Positions 40,500 through 51,236 of a stretch of 64,000 nt of DNA are shown here, piece by piece. The notes beneath the pieces are model-generated. The model made no database searches. It was not told the origin of the DNA and saw only the letters and a program-made list of their open reading frames with translations. The position numbers were made by a program, and so were the translations under genes. This DNA is from Meloidogyne chitwoodi (taxonomy: Eukaryota > Nematoda > Chromadorea > Rhabditida > Meloidogynidae): the NCBI GenBank assembly GCA_015183035.1, contig JACZZP010000003.1, positions 558,001 to 622,000 of the forward strand, in the 5' to 3' direction. Position 1 is the stretch's first letter, and every line of letters begins with the position of its first letter.

Positions 40500-42563
40500 A
40501 TGGGAACAGTGCGTTTCCTAAATGATGATGGAAAAGGAGAACAAAAAAATGGAAAACGTTATTCTTCTGTACCTCGTTCGTCAATAGGAACTCAAAGTGA
40601 TCTAATTGTTTATTCTACTTCAGGGACAGGTTTCTTAGAATATTTTTAATCTAAAAAAATAATAATTCCAAAGATCCATTAAAAGCCCCTGAACGTGGTA
40701 CTCAGACTGACACTGAATATTTACTATGGAATCGTTTAGCAGCAAATTCTCTTCGTATTTCATCAAATTTAGTTGATATGTTGCTTAATGAATTGCATAA
40801 TATTTCTACAGAACAGCCTCTTTTTAAAACTTATGAACGCTCTATTTGGGGAAAGCATTTTGAGATTGAGCGTACAAGACGTATTTTTATACAACCTTTA
40901 CGAGAAGTTGAATTACCAAAGGTTTCATTTATAAATCGGACAGTTTACTGTTTAGACTGGAAGTAAATAGTTAATTTTAGAAATGGAGTTAACGAGAATG
41001 AATTGCTCAGACTCGAACTGACCACTTTCATTTTCCAGGCTGAAGGCTTATCACCAACATTTTTTCCTTTCGCAATTCGCTGTGGGCTAGGTTCTCGAGT
41101 TGCTGTACTTTTTGCTAAATCTGAACATGACTCTTACTGTACAGAACATATTGGCCACATAATATTAACTTTGCGTCGTCGCCCAAGTAACTGGATTCAA
41201 TTACCAGCTTGTCCTAGTGATGGAATTTTTGGTCGTCATGGAGAGGTTTATTTTTTAGAAAATTTGAAATTTTTAGATTTTCCTAGTTGGTCTTTACAAC
41301 GGCGAATTTTTGTTATTTTCGACTTTAGAAGGAAGTATTGGGCAAGTTCTATGGAGTGGTGGTGGTCCAACTGCTGGAATGAATACGAGGGCAATTACAC
41401 AACTTCAATGGATTGATGAACATAAAGGAATAATTTTAAGTATTGGATTAGACGGAAAAGTGATCAAAAGCAGGTTTGATTATTAAAAATATTGTTTGGG
41501 AATTGGATGGGAGTATTAGGATTTTTTGCTTATTTCTCTAAAAAATCAAGAATTAAGGCTTGAACCTAATAATCAAGTGAAATCATTGGATAGCACACAA
41601 ATAACTCTTGCTGATTTGCCAAAACATTTATGTCGAGACAAGGTTGTGGAAGCAACGGCTAATCGAAGTGTTGGACTTGTTGGTGCATCAATATTTAATA
41701 ATTGGGAAAATAAGCAACAATTGTGGATTGCAAGTATTTTATTTATAAAATTTTAAATTAGACAAAAAAAAATTTTTTAGCTGAAACGGGTGTTTTAATA
41801 CAACTTGGAGAACAGTTAAATGATATAAAACATTCACAAACATTAATTAATAATGAAAGCTTTTGGGAAGGAGGAGCAGAACAATTTTTATCTTTACCTT
41901 CTGGGAATGATGGAAAGGAACGAATTTTTATTTGGCGTACTTCAGATGGAAGGATTTTGCAAAATTCTAAACCTGAAGATGGACAACATGTTACTTCTGA
42001 AGCTCAAAAACTTTTGCCAATAGGTTATTAAATTATTTAATTTGGTTGGATTTTGGACATTTTTACCCTTTTTTATTTTAACTTTTTATTTTTATCCTAA
42101 TCTATTTTTTAATTAAAAATATGGGCATCTTGACATTAATTTTTTAAATTGAAACTCAAGAGGGAGGGACAGTTGAAAAATCATTTAATTTTTCAGGTCG
42201 TAGCAAAAGTGAATTTATTCTTTCCGACAACTCAAACCTACTCTTTACACTTTGTAACAAAACAAAACAAAAAACAAATACAAGAAAAATTGGAGAAAAG
42301 AATGAATTAATTGTTTGGGATGTCTCAAATGGTATCAATTTTAGAGGCATTAATTTAGTATAAAAATTAATTTTTAAAAAAAAGGTGAATTACTTTTACG
42401 TGATACCCAAATAGATGAGAATTTGGAAGCAATTACTCTTGATAAACGTGCAGGAAATATATTGGTTGGAATTACTAATAGAGAGGATAATGACAGTACA
42501 AAATCAATTGGAGAACGACAAAAAAAACATTTTTTAATTTTTTACGAAATTGTTATTGAATAA
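40500..42563 (+). CDS. WD-repeat protein, WDR34 (dynein-2 intermediate chain)-like
   Basis: MGTVRFLNDDGKGEQ, then TQSD and RGTQTD motifs, a helical stretch NSLRISSNLVDMLLNELHNI, and beta-propeller-like exons: EGSIGQVLWSGGGPTAGMNT and ITQLQWIDEHKGIILSIGLD then GKV (about 41330-41460), KQQLWIATETGVLIQLGEQL (about 41720-41810), ELIVWDVSNGELLLRDTQID (about 42310-42410), ending FYEIVIE at 42563. The TQT-rich N-terminus, a helix before the propeller, and the W..G...HT..V.Q..W....LS...DGKV-type repeat recall DYNC2I2/WDR34, a subunit of the motor for retrograde transport in cilia. WDR60 or another WD protein remains possible. Exon borders near 40950-41040 are unclear. Confidence 0.5.
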
Positions 42564-42840
42564 ATTTTAAAATAAAATTAGGCTTGTATAAAATTTAAAT
42601 TATATAAAAAAGAACTAATTTTTTATTCTCGAAAATAATACATAATATTGTGTATAGTGTACAAACAAATAAATTTCAAGATGAACACAAGTATTATATT
42701 CCAAATTACGTTGTAGAAAATTAGCCATATATTGCACATACAAAAACAAAAAGGGAGAGGAAAGATGAATTTTTATTAATTCTTTCAAAAAATTATTTTT
42801 ATTATACTTTGTTGCTCCTTTCAACGTCTTGGTAGTTATT

Positions 42841-44530
42841 TCACTCCTCTGGGGCTTCATCTTCCTCAGTTGCTTTCTTCTCTTCTTCATTTTCCTTTTC
42901 TTCATCTGCTCTCGTCTCCCCAGTTGTATCATCGCCAATTGCTGTCTTTGCCCCTGCTCCTCCCCTCTCTTTTGGTTCGTCCTTTTCAGTGCCGCTCCCT
43001 TCTTCTTTTGGGACTGCAGTCTTTGTTCCGCTGAAAAGTTAAAGAAAAAATAAATTTAACTTTTTATCCTATTCATACCCTTCCTCTCCAGGCAAAGCAG
43101 TTTTAGCATCATCACGACCTTCGTCTTCATCTTCCAAAACTAAAGCCGTCTTAAATCCGCCACCTCTTTTGCTACCAATGGCCGTTTTGACTTCCATTTC
43201 TTCTCCCGATTTCGAGATTGCAGTGCCTTCAGAGCCTGGAGCAAGTGAAAAAAGTTCTGTTCCAGATCCCATTGCTGTCTTTGCTCCCATCGTTGACTTT
43301 GTTTTTCTGAAAAAATTAAATAATAATACAAATATTTTATATTTTCCTTACTCGTCTTTAGTGTAGTCTTCCTTTTTTCCATCTTTTTCTTCAAAAGTTG
43401 GTTCTACTTCTGTTGTCCTAGAAGAACCGCCGTCCGTTAGATCTTGTTTCTCCAAATCTTTTTTCTCGTCTGCTGATTTCTTTAGATTTCTCAATATACA
43501 ACAGACAAAAACTGCTAACAGAGCAAGAACCAAGCCTATGATAAGGACATATAAAACCCAATTGCTCCCGCTTTCTGTGCTTTTTATTGCCGGTGGTGAT
43601 TGTGTATTTGATGTTTTTTTATCGTCTGTTGCTTTATCGGTTGACTCTGAGGAACCTTCTACTGGCAACGACGATTCAACAACTGACGGTTCTGTTGACT
43701 TTCCCTCTAACGGCCCCGAGGATTCCACATTTGGTGTCGAAAGTTCGGAAGTTCCGTTATTTGGTGAACTAAAATTAAATTTTAATCAGCATATATCATA
43801 TTTAGTTTACCCTGTGGTGGAATTTTGACCGAGCGATTCAGTTGTATTAAATGTTGAACTGACCGAATACGTTGAACTCTCTGGTGGCCTGAAATAACAA
43901 AGATTGAGTTACCAGTTAAAAGTTTATACCCTGTTGTGCTCTGAACGATCTCAGGGTCTTCTCTGTTACTGTCACCCTGGTTAACTTCATATTCTTCATC
44001 GTTGTTCTCCTCCTCATAATCTTCGGAGAGTTCATCCTCTTCCTGTACTATATCATCGTTCTCTTGAATCTGTTCCCCGTTATCGATCTGTTCAACTTCT
44101 TTTGTACTCATTTGTTGAACAGTAGATTTATCATTGTTGTTCTTCCTCTCCGACCCTTCGGAGAGTTCACCCCCGTCCTTTACTATGCCCCCGTCCACTT
44201 TAACCTGTTCCGTGCTACTGATCTGTTGAACTTTTTTCGTGCTCATTTGGTGAAGAGCAGATCTATCGTCCTTCTTCTCATCCTCAGACTTTTCGGATAA
44301 TTCACCTTTCTTTACTATGCCCTCGTCCACCTGAACCTGTTCCGTTCTATTGATCTGTTGAACTTCTTTTGTGCTCATTGGGAGACTTTGGTTTGTGCTA
44401 TTACTTTGTTGAACCTGCTCCGTGCTATTGCTATAAAATATATATTTAATCTTTAACAAAATAATTTAAGATTTAACCTTGCATTACAAAACTGACAGAT
44501 TAGCATCAACAAACTGATAGAAAAGCACAT
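42841..44530 (-). CDS. Nematode-type single-pass membrane protein with repeats
   Basis: Signal peptide MCFSISLLMLICQFCNA at 44530-44480. The extracellular part has three imperfect ~42-residue repeats (MSTKEVQQI, TEQVQVDEGIV, GELSE cores; about 44410-44020), an acidic stretch and a Ser/Thr/Glu-rich stalk. A membrane segment WVLYVLIIGLVLALLAVFVC (about 43550-43490) is followed by a basic stop and a cytoplasmic tail containing repeated KTA(M/I/V) motifs (GAKTAMGSG, EVKTAIGSK, DAKTALPG, GTKTAVPKE, AKTAIGDD), ending in a Glu-rich tail at 42841. I recognise the topology, not a family with known function. The tail KTA repeats could be phosphorylation or docking sites (inference). It is head-to-head with the PP1-like gene, 290 bp apart. 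Confidence 0.7.
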
Positions 44531-44821
44531 CGTAATTGTGCGTTTGAATGTCGTAGAACACGAAAACATGACTGAAGTTGGCAGATTTTGAAATTGACAA
44601 AAAGAAGAATGAATTGACGTTTTCAGAATGTATAAATATTAAACTTTTATATTTCAAATTTTTTGGTTGGCATTATGTATTTTGTCATTGTGAATTTTCC
44701 TTTTTCTCTAACCTTTTTCTCTTTCAATACAGTATGCTGAAACTCCTAAAATTCTTTATATAAAAACTTGATTATTTCCTCAATTTGCTTTCTACTAAAC
44801 AATACCAAAATCATTCAAAAA

Positions 44822-46542
44822 ATGGCAGATGCTAATACAGCTGTTGGAACTTCTAATGTAGATGCAGGAAAATCTATTGCCGTTGATAAAGGTGTCGCTA
44901 CAACTCTGAGTATGAACAGTGGAAGCGTAAAAGAACCGACGTTTATTTTGGACAAATTTCTTGAAAAGCATTTACGCTATACAAAGAAACGGGTTTTTCC
45001 TTTATATTTTAGTTTAATTAAAATCTTTTTTTTAACTTAAGATTGTCTATCATCCTAGCGAGTTAACAACACTTTGTTTGACTGCTGAAGCTGCCTTCAA
45101 GAAGAATTTCAAAGATGATTCATGTATGGTCAAAATTAGGCAAATGCCAATCTACATTGTTGGTGATCTTCATGGGGAGTGGCGTGATCTCTTGCGAATA
45201 TTTAATGCATTGGGTATGCCTGGAGAGAAGACATATTTGTTTCTTGGAGGTTTGTCTAAACTCCTCTTTGGGCAAATTGGGAAGGTTTATAAATTTCTTG
45301 AGGGAACTTCTGACTGAAAAATTTCTTTAGCAAAGTATATTTTTCAGATTATGTTGATCGCGGTTTGCGTTCTGTTGAAGTTATTAGTTTGTTGGTTTCT
45401 CTCAAAATCAAATACCCGAAAAAGGTTAAAAATTTATATTTTTCATTATAAAAACGAATCATTTCAGATTCATCTTCTTCGTGGCAATCACGAGACGGGT
45501 TAGTTCTTGGGACTTGAATTGCTGAAAATTATTAGTTTTTTAGACTACACCAATGCATGTTATGGATTCAGAGAGGAGATCAAAACCCGATTCAATCAAG
45601 GAGATAGTGATTCTGTTTACAAACACTTCAATAATTTGTTCAAATGTTTTCCGCTCTGCGCTCTAGTTGCTGGTGAGAATTTAAAATTTTTCACCATTGA
45701 AAATCTTTGTATTACCTTCTAATGTTAAAGGAACTTGATTTTAAAAATAATAAATTCATCCTCTTTAAAGATCACATCCTGTGTATGCATGGAGGTCTCT
45801 CACCACTCTTAAATCGCTTTAGCGATCTTTACAAGGTTTTTCTATTATTTTTATTTGAAAAACATAATTTTTGTAGATTAAAATTCCAAGGGATATTGTT
45901 GCCCAAGATGCGGGAATGGATTTGGATTTGCTTTGGTCTGACCCTAAAGTTAGTTTATTAAATAACTATCTCAGTTTCTCTATTTTAAGGGAGATGTAGA
46001 AAAATTCGAAGTTAACGAAACACGAGCGTGTTCTTTCGTTTTTGGACCTCAAGATGTGTATGCAACTTGTGAGAGACTTGGTCTTAAACTTATTGTACGT
46101 GCCCATCAGGCTTTCAATCGTGGTTTTGGCTTCTTTGCGGGAAAAAGATTGGTCACTGTTTTCTCTGCTACAAACTATGCAACAAAGGTTTATTAGTTTG
46201 CTTTAAGATAATATTTAATTTATTAGGGTAGCCTTGGTGCAGTTCTACATATTCAATTGGCCAAAGCTGAGGATAAGAAAGGCAGGCCAACTGGAAAACT
46301 TGAATTCCAAGCTGGGATCATTCTCTTCCGTCCTGCCACTAAAGAAACTAAAGGAAAGCGAAAATTCATCCAGGAATTTGAGGAAATGGCCAATCCTACA
46401 GAAGAAGAGGATGAGGATACAAGACTTGAACGTATTGGAAAGGTTAAATTTAATAAATGATGAGTTTTTATTTAATTTCTTTTAAATTTTCTTTTTCTAG
46501 ATGCCAACTGAAGAGGAATTGAGAGATTCAATGCAGGAGTGA
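44822..46542 (+). CDS. Divergent PP1-type serine/threonine phosphatase
   Basis: Metallophosphatase of the PPP family. Signature motifs in order: VGDLHGEW (about 45160), FLGDYVDRGLRS (45245/45350), LLRGNHET (about 45475), MHGGLSP (about 45790), LLWSDPK (about 45945), RAHQAFNRGFGFF (about 46105), FSATNYATK (about 46165). The metal ligands D, H, D, N, H and H are present. It differs from canonical PP1 at GNHET (usually GNHEC) and SATNYATK (usually SAPNYCGEFDN). It has an N-terminal extension (MADANTAVGTSNVDAGKSIA) and an acidic C-terminal tail ending MPTEEELRDSMQE at 46542. Such divergent PP1-like genes are expanded in nematodes, often sperm-expressed (general knowledge, not shown here). Short introns; the frame is intact throughout. 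Confidence 0.85.
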
Positions 46543-46784
46543 ACTAAGAAAAATATGCCTGGACCATTCTGTGCTATAATAATTAGATTATAAAACATAA
46601 ATAATTGTATAATTTATATAAGTATTATATTTAATATATTAACTTTGTATAAATGTGTTTTTGTTAGAATTTTTTTAAATTTAATTTCGTGTTTTTTTAA
46701 CACAATTCTATTTAATTTTGATTTTCTTTAATTCGATTTCAGCTATATCTTTAATAATCTGAATTTTTAAATTAATTTTATTAC

Positions 46785-48280
46785 ATGCACACTAGTTTGC
46801 AAAATTGGATACATTGTAAGTTGTTTGTTAATTTATAGTAAAACGACTTGAGTCCTTGACCGAAAGTATTATAATTAAAAGAACTATCTAAAAACATTTA
46901 ATCTTTTCGGTCAGGATATTTGCTTAAAAGGCATTAATATAGAATGTATTTAAATATGATGCTAATTATCTCTTGCTATTTTTTCTTTTAATCATTTTAA
47001 TTTAAAGGTAATAAATGTTTGGTGCAACCATCGAAAAGCAATTTATCCTTTTGGATGTGTTCTTGTGGGCATATTTTCTGTAAGGATTGTATTGAAGCAG
47101 ATTTAAATGGATGTAACTTACTATCAGGTTAATATGAATTTAGTCATTTATTAGAATATTATTGGGCGCTTATCAAGCGTAATGTATTATTTTTCAAAAT
47201 TACCAAAATTTGTTAAAATAAGTAGTTTGTTTTCTCTAAAATTTTATAATTTTTAAAGATGAGAATACAACTTCTGCCAAGTCTCTTTTACAATGTTTTG
47301 TTTGTAGTAAACAAGTTCAACTTGTTCAAATTAATCGTTCTATGCGGAAGGATTTGCTTGAAATGTTTAAACCTCCAACATCATTTGTTGGGGATTCTCT
47401 CAAAAAAGCAAAGTCTATTGTTGAATTTCAATCAATGCATCATCAAAGATTGCTTAAATGTCTTCAAGAAAAGGTTTATTTAATTAATAAATGTTTTTAA
47501 TAATTTTTTAGAACCAAAAAAGCGTTCTGAATCTTCGAAAAATTCAAAAAGAATTAGACGAACGAGAGGACCGTATAAAAATGTTAGCAATGGAAGGTGA
47601 TGAATTTAAGGCTGAACTCGGCAATACAAAGAGAACAATTGTAGAATTGCAAAAAACGTGAGTATATACGAATTATTAATAACTTATTTTGTATAGAATA
47701 TCAGAACGTGAAAGAGAACTTTATCATTTACGTCAAATGCAACAATTGAGTAATAGTCAAAAGAAAATGAATTATAAACGCATAGGTTTGTATTTTGATT
47801 TAAAAAAAGGGGGAAACTTTTTCATAAACATTTTGTTGATTTTTGTTAGACTCAAAAGCACCTGCCTATTTTTTCTCTTATTTTGAAAGAATATTTTTAC
47901 TTTTAGCAATTCACAACGCAATTGACTCTCGATTTTCGAATTCTGGATTTTCTTTTCTAAATGTAGGAGACAATGCTCAATTGCCTCAATTTAATAATAA
48001 TGCAACACAACAAACGGTTTATTTAAAATAAATTTATTTAAAATTTTCTCATTCATTTTAGAGTGACTTTCATTTAAATATGCAATTTGAAAGAGAAGAA
48101 AATATTCCAGTAAATAATGATAATGTTTTGCGAACAGATTCACGTCCTGACCTAAATCTTCAAAATCTTATGAATACTTCAACAGGAAGTGGAGACACTG
48201 CAGCTGATGTTGTTCGTGGAAATGTTGGAAAATGTTTGCAGAATACTGCAACACTTTTGGGCTTTACAAGGTTTTTTTAG
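46785..48280 (+). CDS. zhp-3: ZHP-3 / RNF212-like meiotic RING-finger protein
   Basis: Exon 1 is tiny (46785-46815, MHTSLQNWIH plus one base) with donor GTAAGT. Exon 2 starts at 47008 and completes the first RING cysteine, giving CNKC..FWMCSCGHIFCKDC, later CFVCSKQ (about 47290). WIHCN at the very start is the hallmark of the ZHP/RNF212/Zip3 group. Then LLEMFKPP, VEFQSMHHQRLLKCLQEK and a coiled coil (LRKIQKELDEREDRIKML, RELYHLRQMQQL) lead to a polar, Asn/Ser-rich tail. These proteins are SUMO or ubiquitin ligase-type factors that mark crossovers on meiotic chromosomes. The last codons (LLGFTRFF, stop 48278-48280) lie in sequence shared with the relic at 40.1 kb, so the natural C-terminus may have been altered by a rearrangement. 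Confidence 0.75.
46816..47007. other. First zhp-3 intron with small hairpin
   Basis: TCCTTGACCGAAAG (about 46854) is complementary to CTTTTCGGTCAGGA (about 46903), forming a 13-14-bp stem with a loop of about 36 nt. Confidence 0.5.
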
Positions 48281-48913
48281 GAAACAAATATTTTTTAATA
48301 TTTAAATTAAATCCGCTTTTTATGTATATAAGAAGCGTAAAAGGTATTCAAAATTGGAAGATTGAAAAATTTTTTTCTCAACATTTTTTATATTTTTGAC
48401 TTAGAATATACTTCTTTAAATTCTCACTACAAATAAAGTAAATAATAATTAAAATTTTTCCTAACTCAGAACGACAGAATCAACTGCTCATGATGACTAT
48501 TTTTGACTTTTTCTGATGAAATGAATAAATGAAATTGGCTTCATATATTTAATTTTATATATTAGTTTTTATTTTATAATTTATAGATGTAAAGATTTTA
48601 TAAAAAAAGAATAATGCATATATCAGGGATCGCACCGAAAAAATCCAATTCCCGATTTTCGGGAATTCCCGACCAAAAAATCGTCGGGAATTCCCGATTT
48701 TTGGGAATCGGATCGTTGCGATCCTTGGCATATATGTATGTTTTAAATTTTGGTTTGCTTTAATCTTTTCTAAAATTAAATTTTTTAAATTTATTTTTTT
48801 ATTTATATATGTTTGTTAAATACATTTGATTATTTTATTGTTAATTTCTTTACTTTTATTTTCTTAGACTTTTCATATTGCTAAAAATATATTACTTTCA
48901 CAAAGTTGCTGAA
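48281..48913. other. Duplicated family spacer with MITE
   Basis: Contains TCAGAACGACAGAATCAAC and ATGAATAAATGAAATTGG at about 48470-48540, homologous to 39840-39945 in inverted orientation and to the array spacers, then the hAT MITE and the pre-ATG block TTTCACAAAGTTGCTGAAATG. Confidence 0.65.
48624..48727. mobile_element. 104-bp hAT-type MITE, GC-rich
   Basis: Ends CAGGGATCGCA and TGCGATCCTTG are inverted; both flanks carry GCATATAT (48616-48623, 48728-48735), an 8-bp target duplication. The interior is nearly palindromic, built from GGGAATTCCCGA and TCGGGAATTCCC words. No coding capacity. Confidence 0.9.
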
Positions 48914-50387
48914 ATGTCAAGTACAAGCCAAGCTCGTGAGGGAGGTGATATCGGAGTGAAGGTTTTTAATTTATTTTTTATCAGAGTTGAAATCCAGTAA
49001 CAATTTTCAGGTCGTTGGTATTATTAATCCTGCCAATGATAAGACTGTCTGTGTTCCTATTTCAAAGGATGGAAATCTTCAATTGTCTTCGCTTAAGCGT
49101 GCAATTCCTCGTGCTTATGGATTAAACTTTAAAAATAAAATGAATGAACTAATATATTCTGTTGAGTACGTTTATTGAAGTTTAATTTAAAATTAATTTT
49201 GAATTATTTAGTTTTGATAAGAAAATAGACGCTTTTTTACCGCCTGATGGTGGATGGGGCTCAAGATTATATAATGTCATTTTCAAAGGTTATTTTTAAA
49301 TTACTCTTCTTGTTTAAGAGTATTTTTATGCTTTAAACATTTTAAAATTCTTTAAGTAATTTATAATTAATGTTGTTATAAAAGATTAAATCTGATGAAT
49401 TTTTAGATTTTAAAATTATATTTTAGAAAATTATCTTCGACCAAAGTCGCCATACCGAACCGTTCAAGGTATATTTTTAAATATTTAAAATTCTGTCGGA
49501 ATTTTCTGAAATATCTACAATAAAACAATGGGATGATTAATTTTGCCCGCTAATCATTTATAAATTTTAGCCAAATTACCTGGAAAAGAGGATCTTGAAA
49601 AATATTTATACACTATCATCGAAAAAAATCATGTCCGTTCCTGTGTTTGCTTTATTAAAAAAAATTATTTTTCAACGTTTTTCCATGGAATCCATCAAAA
49701 GTATGAACGTGGTGTATCGATTAAAGTATATTCTTCTGATGAAAAAATTTGTTATGATACGAAAGTTATAAGCACTAACAAACGATTGGACTTTGTTATA
49801 CTCAAGACTATAAAAGAGATGGAGCTTGTTGGTCCTCCTCTTTGTGAATATCAATGTACTATAGTTAATCTCTTGCTTTATGGTAGAGGAAACAAGAATA
49901 ATCAACTTTGCACCAGTGATGGATTTTCACATATGATGCAGATATTTGAAGGTTAGAATTTTCTTTATAAGAAAGTAAATGTATATTCAGAGCCAAAAGA
50001 AATGGGTCCATTTATGATTGGCACAATAGATGTTACGAGTGGTGATTCGGGCGGTCCAGTCGTTGATGGTCATGGTTTGTTTGGCATGAATCTGGGGCGC
50101 TTATCCTATAAACAAAAATCTCAAATTAATACAAATGAACTTGCATCTACTATCAAACGTTCAGATGATCCTTCTCCTAAAAATTATATGGTTATTACGA
50201 GAGATTTACTGTTGGCCATAAATGTATGATTTTTTTAATTATTAAAATACTTTTTCCAAGTAAGTATATTATGAATTTTTAACATAAAAAACAAGTTTTA
50301 ATCAATAATGATTTTTAGAATGATGAGGGTCGTGAATATAGAAAAAGGAAAAGAAGTGAATCGCCTTCTGGAGATCTTTACCTTTAA
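48914..50387 (+). CDS. TDP-43-NTD-like domain fused to trypsin-like protease, locus 2
   Basis: Exon 1 (48914-48961, MSSTSQAREGGDIGVK), exon 2 from 49011 (VVGIINPANDKTVCVPISKD; IPRAYGLNF), exon 3 (FDKKIDAFLPPDGGWGSRLY, NVIFK) and a basic linker exon (ENYLRPKSPYRTVQ, compare copy A's DNRQRPKSPQ). A protease domain follows from about 49570: FIKKNYFSTFFHGIHQKYER (His), TNKRLDFVILKT (Asp) and VTSGDSGGPVVDGHGLFGMN (Ser). The last exon is strongly basic, REYRKRKRSESPSGDLYL, a likely nuclear localisation signal, stop at 50387. No secretion signal. The triad and GDSGGPV match S1/PA-clan peptidases; HtrA-type intracellular proteases are a possible comparison. The TDP-like half lacks the FPGA motif (here IPRA), so it is more diverged than the array copies. 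Confidence 0.75.
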
Positions 50388-51236
50388 TTAGTGAAAAATT
50401 TAATATAATTGTTTCTCCAATGCAAATTTTTTTTTTAAAATAACAACAGAGAGTTATATTTGTTTTCTTATTTGTCTGATCCAGTATTTATTAAATTTTT
50501 ATGATTTAAAGGTTATTTTAAAATATTACTTTTTGGAAAATTTTATTAAATTTTAGAACAGAAAGAGGTTAATTTATTAAAGTTTTTGCCATGGATTTAT
50601 TAAATGTTTTTCTTTTAAATTGATGTTGAACATTAGTTCTGTTGTTTGATATGTTTATTCTTTGATGTATAAATTTATTTCTTTAATTTTTGACTACCTT
50701 TGTTTTTAATTGTATCGGATATTTATATTTCCAAATTTTATTTTTTTAACGTTTTTTGTTTTGTTTTTCCATTATATACTTGTAAATCAGCAAAATAATG
50801 CAAAGCTCGTTGGTATGAGTGGCTTGATCCTCGAATTAAAAGACTGAATGGTTACGATAGGAAGATGAAGAGCTTCTCCATTCATTCAAAAGTGTTAGAT
50901 TTTATTGATCAAGACCAAAAGCAACTGAATTGAAGGTTTTATTTATAAGTAAAATAGCTTTTAATATTTTAATTATTTTAAGTGGCTGTTAAATTGGATC
51001 AGAATTTGATGGATTATTTGAAAACTAAACTAATTTTTGGAATTATTTAAACAATTTTTAAATCCAGAAAATTTACGCGATTTTTTGAGAGAAGTTTTTA
51101 AAAAATTTCATAGGAACGATCCGATTTGACTAGTCCTTCAAATCCTGCAAAACCTAAAAATAGCAGGATTTTTACTTTAATTTTCAATTTATTTTCATAT
51201 TTTAGTGATTTTTTAAAATATTTTATTTTCTTTAAA
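50388..51236. other. Intergenic region with CDC5L-derived relic
   Basis: The first half resembles the DNA before CDC5L (TTTGACTACCTTTG..TCGGATAT at about 50690 compared with 11310-11345). A broken CDC5L exon follows at 50787-50905. The remainder is AT-rich and upstream of the alanyl-tRNA synthetase. Confidence 0.6.
50787..50905 (+). pseudogene. CDC5L second-Myb exon fragment
   Basis: AAATCAGCAAAATAATGCAA then CTCGTTGGTATGAGTGGCTT is nearly identical to the CDC5L exon at about 11597-11640. The copy then degrades: one base is missing in the AAAAAGACTGAATGG stretch and the reading frame is lost. It shows that the neighbouring protease-fusion gene was copied together with part of CDC5L. Confidence 0.85.

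Noticed and set aside
51126..51236. Upstream in-frame-like start for the alanyl-tRNA synthetase at 51126
   Set aside because: The extension is hydrophobic low complexity (FTLIFNLFSYFSDFLKYF); the ATG at 51237 gives the usual family N-terminus.
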